The notes below the pieces were generated by a model, which was not told the origin of the DNA, searched no databases, and saw only the letters and a list, made by a program, of their open reading frames with translations. From the NCBI GenBank assembly GCA_002298785.1, contig DBMR01000107.1:6316-70315 (forward strand): 64,000 nt of DNA. The letters are read 5' to 3'. This document shows, piece by piece, positions 52,939-62,578 of the stretch (positions are counted from its first letter, which is position 1; each line of letters opens with the position of its first letter). This DNA is from Verrucomicrobia subdivision 3 bacterium UBA693. Its GTDB lineage: Bacteria; Verrucomicrobiota; Verrucomicrobiia; Limisphaerales; UBA8199. Both the position numbers and the translations under genes were made by a program.

Positions 52939-53238
52939 TCATTTTCGCTTTTGGGTGGCAAGACCTTCGGAAATATCGATCAGGGATTCAAGCCGCGTTG
53001 CGTTCCGAGCCCTTTCCACCGCCTCGTTATCCAGGAGGTCGGCTTCTCCGGTCGAAAACACAAATGCCTTCCCGCGTTTAATAACGCCACAAACCTCCTT
53101 GGTTGGCTTTAGGACGACTTCATTCCCTCGAATGGTGATCTTCAATAGATCGCCGGCATTGAAGGCAAGTGCCTCACGCACGACTTTTGGGAGGACCACG
53201 CGGCCTGCTTTGTCGATTGGGACCAGCATATTCTTCAT
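52939..53238 (-). CDS. AbrB/MazE-type swapped-hairpin DNA-binding protein
   Basis: 99 aa from the ATG at 53238. The SpoVT-AbrB domain is at the N-terminus: MLVPIDKAGRVVLPKVVREAL, then DLLKITIRGNEVVLKP. The C-terminal half would bind a toxin in antitoxins. No PIN-domain gene follows; only a 53-codon frame does. Confidence 0.88.
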   Translation of the reverse strand: MKNMLVPIDKAGRVVLPKVVREALAFNAGDLLKITIRGNEVVLKPTKEVCGVIKRGKAFVFSTGEADLLDNEAVERARNATRLESLIDISEGLATQKRK

Positions 53239-53396
53239 ACCATTATAAAATACCATCGGCAGATAAAAATGAGAACCCAAATGCCTCTACGATGCCAAGA
53301 GGGAACCCTTCCCTTTTGCATTGCGTGACCATTCTTCTTGGTCAAGCATGACCCCCAGGTTGGACACAGGTCACTCTGGGCGTTTCTTTTTGCCTT

Positions 53397-56009
53397 ATGA
53401 AAAATCTAGTCCTGTTGGTCGTTCGGCTGACCGCCATCTGCACCCTGGGATTTCAAGCCTACATGGCCACCGCCGAGATGCGGTATGTCGACGCGAGCAA
53501 TCCCTCGCCCGCGGCGCCTTTTACGAACTGGGCCACCGCTGCCAGGGAAATTCAATGGGCGATTGATGCGGCTAATCCCGGGGATGAAATCGTGGTTACC
53601 AACGGTGTGTATCGGACGGGGGGAATAGGAGTCTGCGAGGTGATGACTAGGGTGGCCCTCAACCGACCGGTTACGGTTCGCAGCATGAATGGGCCGGCGG
53701 TAACCGTCATTGAGGGCAATCCGGTGGTTGGAGACGCCGCAGTGCGCTGTGCGTACCTGGGGGAAGGTGCGGTGCTCTCCGGTTTCACGCTCACGAACGG
53801 GGCGACCCGGGATTTCATCTGGTGGCCTGGCAGTAATTATGGCCGGGTCTGGGGGGGAGGAGTCTGGTGCGAGTTCCCCAGCGCGGTGGTCTCCAATTGC
53901 GTGATCGCGGGAAACAGCTCGAAATACCTCGGCGGCGGCGCACACGGCGGCACGCTGGTGGACTGTTCCTTGATCGGTAATTCGGGCTGGTATGGGGGAG
54001 GTTCCTGTTCCAACACGCTAGTGCGTTGCACGTTGTCCGGCAACTCCGCCTACCAGGGGGGCGGAGCCGAAGCCTGCGATCTCGCTAACTGCAAAATCGT
54101 CAACAACACCGGCAGCTACGGCGGCGGGGCGCATCAATCGACCCTGCGCAACTGCGCGCTCCTCGAAAACCTGGCGGATGTCGCGGGCGTCGGTGGCGGT
54201 GCCTCCGCATGCCTTCTGTTCCAATGCACGCTAACTGGGAATCGGGCCGTCGTTTCCGGAGGGGGCGCGGACGCGAGCGTGCTCACTGGCTGCGTGGTTT
54301 ACTACAACGAAGCTCCGGCGGGGCCAAACATACACGGTGGCAGCGCGAAATCCTGCTGCACCACCCCGATACCCTTCGGGAGCACGGGCAATTTCAGCGC
54401 GGCACCGGGACTTGTCGATGGCCACCATCTGAGTGCGACCTCCCCATGCCGGGGGCGGGGAAGCCCGGCCTGGGCTACGGGAGCAGATATCGATGGAGAA
54501 CCTTGGGAAAACCCGCCCTCTGTGGGGGCTGACGAATATCACTTCGGCGGCACTACTGGTCCGATGAGCGTCGCGATTCGTGCGGCGCAAACCAACTTCG
54601 CGGTCGACTATCCCGCGTCCTTCGCTGCCCAAATAGCCGGCCGCCCCAGTGCGAATCGGTGGGACTTCGGCGACGGGAACAGTGTTAGCAACAGTCCGTA
54701 CGTTTGCCATGCGTGGAGCGCGCCGGGGCGCTATGCCGTAACCGTCACTGTCTGCAACGATGATTACCCTGCGGGACGCTCCGACACGATCCTCGTTGAC
54801 GTTGCGCCAGGGTATTATTACGTGAATCTGCTGAACCCGAACCCGCAGGCTCTGTTCACCTCGTGGGCCACGGCAGCTACTAATATTCAAGACGCGGTCG
54901 ATGCGGCACCCGTCGGCGGCACGATTGTGGTTACGAACGGAATCTATGCCTTCGGCGGGAGACCGGTGCAGGGCGGAATCACGAATCGGGTGGCGGTGGA
55001 ACGGGTCCTGTCCCTGCGGAGCGTCAACGGACCGGGAGTGACTCAAATTCTCGGTTACCAGGTGCCCGGGCTCACCAACGGCCCCGATGCCGTCCGCTGC
55101 GTCTATCTCACCAATGGCGCTTTCCTGTCCGGGTTCACCCTCACCAACGGCGCGACGGGCGACCCGTCGTCAGAACCGCCGCCGCCCGTGGGTTCGGGTG
55201 GGGGCGTGCTGTGCGAGTCCGCTGGCTCGATGATTTCGAACTGCGTCATCATCGGCAACTCCGGTGGCTTTGGGGGCGGTGTCTCCGGGGGCACTCTGAG
55301 GAACTGCCGCGTGATTTGGAACGTGGGCATGCTCGGGGGAGGCGCCTCAGGGTCCGACCTGGCTAACTGCCTGGTGACAGGAAACATCTCAAGGTACGAC
55401 GCCGGAGGGGTCTATTCATGCAATTTGGCGAACTGTACTGTCACCGCCAATTCAGCCGCCGCGCAAGGTGGAGGTGGAGAATCCTCCACCTTTGTCAACT
55501 GCATCGTCTATGGCAATCAACCCGACAACTACTACTACCAGTTTAACTTCAATTTCTCGTGCACCATCCCGTTGCCCGAAACTGGTGTGGGCAATGTGAC
55601 GAATGCCCCGGCTTTTGTGGATGCCAGTGCGGGCGATTTCCGGCTGGCGCAAGGCTCGCCCTGCATCAATTCCGGCAATAATACTCAGGCCCCGATCGGG
55701 CCCGATCTCTGGAATGGGATTCGGCTCATAGACGGCACCGTGGACATGGGCGCCTACGAATTCCCCACCGCCACACCGATTCGAATCGTCCCAGCTTCGT
55801 GCGGCGTTTTGCCCACGAGCGCATTTCAACTCTGCTTCACCGGCGCGACGAATGGAACGTACGAGGTATGGGCCTCCCCGGACTTGAGCCACTGGTCGCG
55901 GCTGGGGACAGCATCCTCCCAGGCAGCGGGTTTCTTCGGCTATGAAGACCTCACCGCCACGAACCAGCCGCAGCGGTTCTATCGCGTGGCGGCAAGGCGG
56001 ATTGAATAG
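53397..56009 (+). CDS. Secreted duplicated beta-helix protein with central PKD domain
   Basis: 870 aa with a signal peptide (LTAICTLGFQAYMATA). Two right-handed beta-helix units share the same start (PAAPFTNWATAAREIQWAID and PQALFTSWATAATNIQDAVD), the same VVTNGVY/VVTNGIY strand and many GGG-rich rungs with CxL turns. Between them lies a PKD-like domain with WDFGDGNSVS and YAVTVTV. The C-terminus is the YEVWASPDLSHWSRL...FYRVAA domain. Probably a surface adhesin or polysaccharide-binding protein; no catalytic motif seen. Confidence 0.85.
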   Translation: MKNLVLLVVRLTAICTLGFQAYMATAEMRYVDASNPSPAAPFTNWATAAREIQWAIDAANPGDEIVVTNGVYRTGGIGVCEVMTRVALNRPVTVRSMNGPAVTVIEGNPVVGDAAVRCAYLGEGAVLSGFTLTNGATRDFIWWPGSNYGRVWGGGVWCEFPSAVVSNCVIAGNSSKYLGGGAHGGTLVDCSLIGNSGWYGGGSCSNTLVRCTLSGNSAYQGGGAEACDLANCKIVNNTGSYGGGAHQSTLRNCALLENLADVAGVGGGASACLLFQCTLTGNRAVVSGGGADASVLTGCVVYYNEAPAGPNIHGGSAKSCCTTPIPFGSTGNFSAAPGLVDGHHLSATSPCRGRGSPAWATGADIDGEPWENPPSVGADEYHFGGTTGPMSVAIRAAQTNFAVDYPASFAAQIAGRPSANRWDFGDGNSVSNSPYVCHAWSAPGRYAVTVTVCNDDYPAGRSDTILVDVAPGYYYVNLLNPNPQALFTSWATAATNIQDAVDAAPVGGTIVVTNGIYAFGGRPVQGGITNRVAVERVLSLRSVNGPGVTQILGYQVPGLTNGPDAVRCVYLTNGAFLSGFTLTNGATGDPSSEPPPPVGSGGGVLCESAGSMISNCVIIGNSGGFGGGVSGGTLRNCRVIWNVGMLGGGASGSDLANCLVTGNISRYDAGGVYSCNLANCTVTANSAAAQGGGGESSTFVNCIVYGNQPDNYYYQFNFNFSCTIPLPETGVGNVTNAPAFVDASAGDFRLAQGSPCINSGNNTQAPIGPDLWNGIRLIDGTVDMGAYEFPTATPIRIVPASCGVLPTSAFQLCFTGATNGTYEVWASPDLSHWSRLGTASSQAAGFFGYEDLTATNQPQRFYRVAARRIE

Positions 56010-56039
56010 AGCGAGCGTGCTGGCCGCGAATGCCGAACT

Positions 56040-58730
56040 TCATCCACGCTTTTCCAACAGATAATAAAGGGTGCGGGGTTGGAGCGAAATTTTCCGCGCG
56101 TCACCCTGAGGTGTTCCTAGGTAGCCGTTCAGGTCCAACGGAACCACATTCAAACTGCCGGCGTCAGAGCGCCTCAAGCTGACGGTGCCGCGGATTTCGC
56201 GCACCAGCCAGGGATCGGTGCCGATGGCCACGATCTTCTTCACACCGTCACCCAGGGATTCCGTTTCAAATCCACTCGCTTTCTCCTCGGACATGACTTG
56301 CAGGAGCATCCGGCGAGAAGTGGCGATCGGCAGCCCGTCCAGGGAGACGATTACCAGGGATCCCACCTCCAAATCGGACTCGAACACCGCGTCGGCAGTT
56401 TCCACTTTGCCCGCGGACTTAAGAATCCCGCAGACACCCTGGGCCCGGGCCGCATCCAGCGTGAGGGACCCTTGGCCATAATCCAGTTTTAGCTCGCCCG
56501 TGGTGCTAGTGACCCGTTTACCCGCGCGGTCCACCAGCGCCTTGGTGTCCGCCAGTTTCACCGAACCGGCGCCGGGAACGATTTTCACGCTTGTTCGGCC
56601 CGCGTAAAACAAAAGCGGATCGAGCCTTTCCCCCGGTCGAGGGACGACGCCTTCGGGGATGTCCTTCAGCCGCAGTTCATCGAGGGAGGCATCCTGCGGC
56701 AGCGGCGTGCCTTCGAGCCGAAACAAGGCCTCCTGGTTCAAGGCCACATCGGCCACCACGGCGCCTTCCCGCACCAGGCCCTGACGGAAAATCAGCGCCG
56801 CAGCCGGAAACTGCCCCATCATGGTCGGGCTCATCAAGGTCCAGGGTTGCATGAAAAAGCCCGGCTTCACCTGCCAATCCCGGCTATCGAGCGCGAAATG
56901 CACGATGGCATCGCTGTGCTGCAACGCGCCAAAACAGCTCAGGTACAGCTGGGCTTCGGTCCGATACCGGTTCGGCCGGTTCCAGGTGATTTCCGAGATC
57001 ATCGAAGGTTTGCCGTCGTAATGCACATCCATGCTTGGATGCACAAACTGCCGCGGCTTGCCCGGCTGCTCGGGATCAAAACGCAACGCGCTGCGGTCCG
57101 AGTAAGTATGACCCGGACGAATGGACCACTCCGCCGCGTCGCCCTTGTGATTGCACGAGAAATAGCCATGGCGATCAATAAAGTCGCCGGTGGCATAAGA
57201 CAGCTTCTCGATGGGCCCCAGGACCTCCGGACTCGCGGTGATCCAGTTGGACGGGGTAATCACCCCTTTGAACCCGAGCCGGCGCAGGAAAGCGGTGGTC
57301 TCGACGTAGAAGGAGTTCTGCAATTCGTAAAGAAACCGCACGGTGTCCTGGTTCCGCGCGTGCTTTTCATTAAACATATTCCAGATCGGAGGAAAGCCCA
57401 GGCGCCGCGCGGCCACTGCGTCACGCTTTAATCCACCGGTTTTCCAGGCCGCCAACGCCTGTTCGATCGAACCGTACTTCTTCCCCGCCCACTCGGCGAA
57501 CAATCCCTCGAGAACTTGAAGCTGTGGTTCTGGCAGATTTTGTTCGGAAAACGTCCAAAAGAAGAACGAGTCTTCATTTTGCAGTTCCACTCCCATGACC
57601 GCGGGTTCGTCCTTCAGGCACTTCCCGTTCTTCGCATCCGGCGTCGTCAGCAACGCCGTCCACCACTTCCGGTATTGCTCCTGGAAATCCCGGTTGAACA
57701 GCAACGCGGCGAACGGGTGCTGCTTCCCGTTATATCCTTTCAGGAAGGGATTATCGGCGGCGGGCTGGAACCATAGCGGGAAATAGATGCTGAAATAAGC
57801 ATAGATCCCCTCGGCTTTCATGGCGGCCACTACCTCGAGCGCGTGCGTGACCTTCTCCGGCGCTACTTCCCCACGGTCGTCAAACATTCCGCCATGAATC
57901 CGCACCAGGTTGACCCCGTGCCGGGCCAGCAGGCGCGCGCATTGCTTCAGTTCCTCGCCTTTCAAATCGTGCGGCGGCCCGTTCACCGCCCAAAACCGCA
58001 CCGCCGTGCCACTCTCGCCCAGTTCGAAGTTTCCATGGCTGACCCGGATGAAGCCATGTTCACCCGCGACCTTTTCATTGAGAAAACGCAAATCGGTGAC
58101 GCTGCCATCACGGAAAGAATCCCGTTCCGGGTCGAAAGGCCACCAACTTCGGTTCTCGGCCGCCAACCGGGCCAGGTCCCCGGCCAACGCATCCGGTTTC
58201 AACAGGCCCCGGGGCTGAAACGGCTCGGAACTGAAGACGAAGCAATCCAGGTAACCGTGATTGCTGTTCTGGCTGTGCATGCGAAATCGGATGACATTGG
58301 CGCCAGCCTTCAACGGCACCTTGCCCACCCGGCACCAGGCGATGAACCGCAGGTCCGGTTTGCCGTCCAGGGCCACATTGGTGTTGCCACGCTGTTCGCG
58401 GTCCAGCGCGATCTCCGTCTCCTGCCCCCCGTTCAAAGTGTAAGCCATCCGGGCCGACAGCGGGTTGGCCCGGACCCAAAACTCGTAATCCCCGGCGGCG
58501 GGTGCTTCGAATCGATACTCCGCTTCTCCCGCTTTCGTCTCGTTAAAGTTCGAAATGAAGTCGCCTCCGGAGAATTGGTCCCGCTTCACCTGGTCATACC
58601 ACCAGGGGTGCCGGTTCATCAGGTTGGTGGCTGGGTTTTCGCCCTCGATCCAAATCCAGGCCGCCGAACCCATTCCCCCGCAAGCAAACCAGGTGAGAAT
58701 TACCGATAAGAGGAGGCGTCGAGTAAGCAT
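56040..58730 (-). CDS. Secreted glycoside-hydrolase-like TIM barrel protein
   Basis: 896 aa. A signal peptide (LLLSVILTWFACGGMGSA) is followed by a CBM-like domain (about 27-170), then a barrel with ARLLARHGVNLVRIHG. The acid/base is probably Glu386 (VELQNEDS) and the nucleophile Glu580 (PSMISEITW). C-terminal beta domains end with the family-like PRTLYYLLEKRG. The architecture resembles large verrucomicrobial GH-A enzymes, but no specific family can be fixed. Confidence 0.82.
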   Translation of the reverse strand: MLTRRLLLSVILTWFACGGMGSAAWIWIEGENPATNLMNRHPWWYDQVKRDQFSGGDFISNFNETKAGEAEYRFEAPAAGDYEFWVRANPLSARMAYTLNGGQETEIALDREQRGNTNVALDGKPDLRFIAWCRVGKVPLKAGANVIRFRMHSQNSNHGYLDCFVFSSEPFQPRGLLKPDALAGDLARLAAENRSWWPFDPERDSFRDGSVTDLRFLNEKVAGEHGFIRVSHGNFELGESGTAVRFWAVNGPPHDLKGEELKQCARLLARHGVNLVRIHGGMFDDRGEVAPEKVTHALEVVAAMKAEGIYAYFSIYFPLWFQPAADNPFLKGYNGKQHPFAALLFNRDFQEQYRKWWTALLTTPDAKNGKCLKDEPAVMGVELQNEDSFFFWTFSEQNLPEPQLQVLEGLFAEWAGKKYGSIEQALAAWKTGGLKRDAVAARRLGFPPIWNMFNEKHARNQDTVRFLYELQNSFYVETTAFLRRLGFKGVITPSNWITASPEVLGPIEKLSYATGDFIDRHGYFSCNHKGDAAEWSIRPGHTYSDRSALRFDPEQPGKPRQFVHPSMDVHYDGKPSMISEITWNRPNRYRTEAQLYLSCFGALQHSDAIVHFALDSRDWQVKPGFFMQPWTLMSPTMMGQFPAAALIFRQGLVREGAVVADVALNQEALFRLEGTPLPQDASLDELRLKDIPEGVVPRPGERLDPLLFYAGRTSVKIVPGAGSVKLADTKALVDRAGKRVTSTTGELKLDYGQGSLTLDAARAQGVCGILKSAGKVETADAVFESDLEVGSLVIVSLDGLPIATSRRMLLQVMSEEKASGFETESLGDGVKKIVAIGTDPWLVREIRGTVSLRRSDAGSLNVVPLDLNGYLGTPQGDARKISLQPRTLYYLLEKRG

Positions 58731-58850
58731 GCGTTGTTATACAAAGGCCGGTTGAATTCAGGCCAGCAAATTCAACTGCCAGAGGCGCAGGCCCCCAGTC
58801 CCGCAAAGCCTTCGCTACCTGCTAAGAATTAACCGCCGACGCCCAGGACT

Positions 58851-60050
58851 TCAAACGCCCAACCGCCCGGACACCAGCCGAATGAAGGCGTCTCTCGCGT
58901 CCGCTGCGCCGGTGACCATCGAGTAAGCTTTCCAAAAGTAGTTCGAGGGGGAGGCGTTGGTGTGATAGAAAAAATAGATGAAATGCCGGTAACGACCGAC
59001 GATTTGCTGCAACGAAGTCTCGTATTCGAGCAAGGCCGCGTTGGTCCCAGACCGGAAGGATTCGCCAATGGCCCGAGCCGCCAGGCGCGCACCGGTCGTC
59101 GCCAACATGATGCCGGTGGACCAGATTGGATCGATGAAGTTACCCGCGTCGCCAGTCAGCAAATAGCCGGGGCCCACCAACCGCCTCGGTCGATAGGAGT
59201 AATCGGCGATGCATCGCTGCTCGGCCACGCAGGTCGCTTTAGCGAGCATCTGCCGGGTATACACGCTGCTTTGAAGTGCCGCGTTATAGAACTCCGTCCG
59301 GTCGCCCGCCTTGGGACAGAGCTCGGCTTTGGTGACCAACCCGACGCTGTTGGTGCCGTCATGGAGTGGGATGTTCCAAAACCACCCCCGGTCTGTCGCC
59401 TCGCAAAAGATGGCGTTCGCATCCCGGCCTTCCAAGCGGGTGGCGTCGCGAAAGTAAGTGAATAACGCCACGTTTCTCAGGAAAGGATCGTATTTACGCA
59501 GCCTGAACCTCGAGGACAGCCAACCGGCCTGGCCGGAACAGTCCACCACCAACCGGGCGGTAAACTCGATCGGCTCTCCGTCACTCCCGGTGGCGAGAAC
59601 CCTCCCACCCACCTGATCGGTGCCGGGCAGCAGAAATTCGAAAAACTCCCGCGCGGTCACCTGGTGAAACACCTGTGCGCCGCTGGCGCGCGCATGGTCC
59701 AGCAGGATCTGATCAAAAGTCGAACGCACCACCTGGTAAGCGTAGGTGAACCGATACCGCTCCCGGGCCTCGTCAAAGTGGAATGTCCACGGCTCGGGAT
59801 TAGCACCCCATCGGAAAACGCCGCCCTCCTTGCGGAGAAACCCGGCCCGATCCACCGCTGACAGCGCACCGGACTCATCGAGCACATCCAGCACCTCGGG
59901 GATCAGCGACTCGCCGATGTGATAGCGAGGGAAGGTCTCCTTTTCCAATACCGCGACCGACCAACCCGCCCGGGCCAGCAGCGCCGCCAGCGTCGCCCCT
60001 CCAGGCCCGCCACCGACAATGACCACATCCCAGTGGGTCAGCCCGGACAT
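58851..60050 (-). CDS. Flavin-dependent halogenase-like FAD enzyme
   Basis: 399 aa from the ATG at 60050. FAD site VVIVGGGPGGAT (9-20), FPRYHIGESLIP, then GFLRKEGGVFRWG with Lys74 in the place of the catalytic Lys of halogenases. The WxWxIP motif is at 223-228 (WFWNIP) and the second halogenase motif, FxxPxxSxG, at 305-313 (FIDPIWSTG). Both motifs favour a halogenase, but non-halogenating members exist in the superfamily. No carrier-protein or NRPS gene is beside it. Substrate unknown. Confidence 0.8.
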   Translation of the reverse strand: MSGLTHWDVVIVGGGPGGATLAALLARAGWSVAVLEKETFPRYHIGESLIPEVLDVLDESGALSAVDRAGFLRKEGGVFRWGANPEPWTFHFDEARERYRFTYAYQVVRSTFDQILLDHARASGAQVFHQVTAREFFEFLLPGTDQVGGRVLATGSDGEPIEFTARLVVDCSGQAGWLSSRFRLRKYDPFLRNVALFTYFRDATRLEGRDANAIFCEATDRGWFWNIPLHDGTNSVGLVTKAELCPKAGDRTEFYNAALQSSVYTRQMLAKATCVAEQRCIADYSYRPRRLVGPGYLLTGDAGNFIDPIWSTGIMLATTGARLAARAIGESFRSGTNAALLEYETSLQQIVGRYRHFIYFFYHTNASPSNYFWKAYSMVTGAADARDAFIRLVSGRLGV

Positions 60051-61185
60051 ACGACAGAAATCAATTTTGACATGGGCTGACTGTGCCACGGGAGCCGCAT
60101 TCGGTCTAATGACAAAAGCGGCGGCTCGAGCGCCAGCGGCACGGCATGATTGTAGACCGAGAACCAATAACGCGCCCCAAGCCCCACTCGGGGCGGCATG
60201 AAGGTAGCCGACGGTGCAAACCAGGAGTTGTGTGGTGAAATACATCGGTGGATTCAATCCCGAAACACGTTGATCGCTACCCCAGCATGTACGACTGTGC
60301 CGCTCCTCCGGAGCTGGGAAAATTTATGTTTCTGGTTTGGAGACTATACACATTACGCTCCTACGGAGCTGGGGAATCCACAACCGCTTGCGATTTCTAC
60401 GATGCGCTTCCCCACAATACACCCCCGCCCCCCTCTTAACCCGTCCTACCGTCCCAAGGCCGTAATCGTCGGATCCCCCCGTTTAAGCGAAGGCATGGGG
60501 CGACCGCGGTGCCGCCAGCGCGCAGGGGAGGAATGGGTCAGGAACTTTACCAAAACTTTACCGTTTTTGACCATTTTTTCACCGAGGCCCTTCCGTCTTG
60601 CTGTGATTAGAAGTGGGTGAGGCCCAAGACCGCGCCACCCCAAACGCCCTCTGGTTCATGCTCTCACCCGCTTTTATCACACCTATTTCGTCTTACTGGC
60701 CGGACGGACAGCGAAAACTCCGACCTGGTCCATGGGTATAACGCCACGGACGGGTTTTAGTTGAAATTTTAGGGATGCGCGCTGCCGCACCCGACACCTC
60801 CCTATCTCACCGAGAAAGGCCCAGGCAACTGGGGGTTACTGGCACTCCACCGGAATGTTTTCGCCGGCCAACGGACGCTGCACCGCAACGTCCAATTGAC
60901 GATTCAGACTAGCAAATGGTGATGGAAGTGTCAAGCGGGGGAAAAGCTGAAATTGAGAAAACTCACTTCCGGATTCGGAAGAACAGCCCATCGCCAGCCA
61001 CGCCAAGCGATGAGAGCCAACAACAACGCAGGTGCAGACCAGCGCTCATCGTAAGTTTCATAAAGTCGAACACCAATGCGAGCCAGTGTCGGCGGGCCAA
61101 AGGCAGTCGATCGCAGAACAGACACGCAATCCCGCCGTCCACTGCACTCGCCGCGGTAGACCGCCGCCGGGCACCCTGGTCTCGC
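60051..61185. other. Long non-coding stretch with paired palindromic repeats
   Basis: No convincing gene. Short frames on both strands lack family features or ribosome sites. The region holds two near-identical palindromes (60301-60318 and 60356-60373) and degenerate sequence, including a plus-strand remnant near 60835-60915 that reads like secreted-protein code but has no start. I cannot assign it further. Confidence 0.6.
60301..60373. repeat. Two copies of a CGCTCCTnCGGAGCTGGG palindromic repeat
   Basis: Copy one is at 60301-60318 and copy two at 60356-60373, differing at one base, with 37 bases between. Each contains the dyad GCTCC...GGAGC. The units look like REP-type elements in an intergenic zone. 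Other genome copies would be expected but cannot be checked. Confidence 0.6.
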
Positions 61186-61899
61186 TTACTTTTCCGACCA
61201 TTTGTAGTCGTAGCCAGCGGGCGGCTCATAAAGTGCGGACCCGCCGTCGAATCCCTTCACCCCATTCCAGTAGATGCGGATATAGCTGACATGCCCGTCC
61301 ACAAAACTCATGACGTTCAGGGCGTTGTTGAATTGATAGGGCTGTTTGCGGTCATGGGTACTCAAACCGAAAGCGCCGGACAACTCGCACTCTAACACGA
61401 GGCGCGAAGGCTCGCGCACGGAGGAAAAGGCCTTATGCGCCGCGCGCGTCGTATCTGAGTTCGGGGCGTCACCGTTGAACGCATAACTGGAATAATGTGT
61501 TGTCTGCTGCCGATGGAAGCACTTTCCACTGGGCGGTGGCTCCCAAAACGAAAACAATTCCTTGATGGCAGGGTCATCACAATCGAAATCATCCGCCGGA
61601 CAGATGAACAAAGAGGCTTTGGTTTTGCCCCCGTCCCGCAGAAGGTAGTCCTGGATACTTTCCTTGTAAGAAACGTAAAGCGGCTCTCGGTTGGTCATCG
61701 CGCGAAAAGCGTCGGCATGGTCGTCGGCGTAAGCGTGGACTGCCATGTTGATCTGACGGACGTTATTGATGCAGACGGTTCTTTTGGCAGCGCCTTTGGC
61801 TCGGCTCAACGCTGGCAAGAGAAGGGCCGCGAGGATAGCGAGGATCGCAATGACCACCAGCAATTCAACCAATGTAAAGGCACGCCTCGTGATTCTCAT
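61186..61899 (-). CDS. Pseudopilin-like protein
   Basis: 237 aa. The prepilin signal RRAFTLVELLVVIAILAILAALLLPAL is followed by CINNVRQINMAVHAYADDH and, near the C-terminus, NALNVMSFVDGHVSYI, an H-X9-DG element in which the His is Asn. Exported and N-methylated if processed. Standalone here, with a second pseudopilin fragment just upstream. Confidence 0.9.
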   Translation of the reverse strand: MRITRRAFTLVELLVVIAILAILAALLLPALSRAKGAAKRTVCINNVRQINMAVHAYADDHADAFRAMTNREPLYVSYKESIQDYLLRDGGKTKASLFICPADDFDCDDPAIKELFSFWEPPPSGKCFHRQQTTHYSSYAFNGDAPNSDTTRAAHKAFSSVREPSRLVLECELSGAFGLSTHDRKQPYQFNNALNVMSFVDGHVSYIRIYWNGVKGFDGGSALYEPPAGYDYKWSEK

Positions 61900-61996
61900 C
61901 GTGATCTACCATTCGCGGTCAGGCGGGGCGGGACTAGCGCGACCAGCAGGCAACAGAACGGCGACCCCGCCCTGGCCTGCGCCGCTGTTTTCATGG

Positions 61997-62251
61997 TCAG
62001 TAGCGATCAGGCTTGAAGTTCGAGACCGTGCCATGCACGGAACATCGAGGCTCCTCGCCGACCTTTCCGATGATGTACGTAGCGCCAACCACCTGGCAAG
62101 CCGGCATCACTGATAAGTAGGGCAGGATATTCGACACCGTGACGGAAGAACCTGGGGCGGCATGCGTTTTGAGCGCCCACTGCTCCTTTGCCTCCTGGAG
62201 ATTCACGAGTTTGCCCCAGCATGGCTGTGCGGATTTCACCCTTGCCCGGTG
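61997..62251 (-). pseudogene. Headless pseudopilin fragment
   Basis: The frame reads LQEAKEQWALKTHAAPG, then PACQVVGATYIIGKVGEEPRCS, a short C-terminal domain characteristic of small pseudopilins that normally follows a hydrophobic prepilin helix. Here no helix precedes it; the same frame is closed by a TGA at 62252-62254 which ends the upstream gene. A GTG at 62239 could start a soluble 80-aa protein. Most likely a pilin gene that lost its N-terminus. Confidence 0.6.
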
Positions 62252-62578
62252 TCAGTCAGCATAAACGTCAACGTCCTTGCCTCGACAAAATGCGAGGCAG
62301 CAAAGTGAATGAAACGGCCCGAAGAACTTCTTCACCGGATGCTCAACAGGGAACAAGACCGAAACATGCTCCAACTCAGAAATGAGCGCCTCAAGCTCTA
62401 GATGCTCGAAATGGGCGTCTGCATAGTAATCCCTCAGCCGGGAGAGCAACGGGAAGCGATCAGAAATCACCGTGGCATGGGCAAACAAGGCGCCATGCTG
62501 CTCGGGGCTCATCTCAGCGGACAACTCGCGGTCGATGTCCCCCGTACTTGGGTCGGTGATCTGTGCATCAAGTGCCAT
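62252..62578 (-). CDS. Hypothetical protein
   Basis: 108 aa from the ATG at 62578. MALDAQITDPSTGDIDREL, SEMSPEQHGALFAHATVI-like helix, DRFPLLSRLRDYYAD and LEALISELEHV look like a helical, acidic small protein of the immunity or contact-dependent type. No toxin gene is beside it. Family not recognised. Confidence 0.55.
   Translation of the reverse strand: MALDAQITDPSTGDIDRELSAEMSPEQHGALFAHATVISDRFPLLSRLRDYYADAHFEHLELEALISELEHVSVLFPVEHPVKKFFGPFHSLCCLAFCRGKDVDVYAD

Noticed and set aside
60931..61125. Minus-strand frame of 64 codons after the pseudopilin
   Set aside because: It has an Arg/Trp-rich make-up and no ribosome site, and it begins well past the pseudopilin stop; no family recognised.
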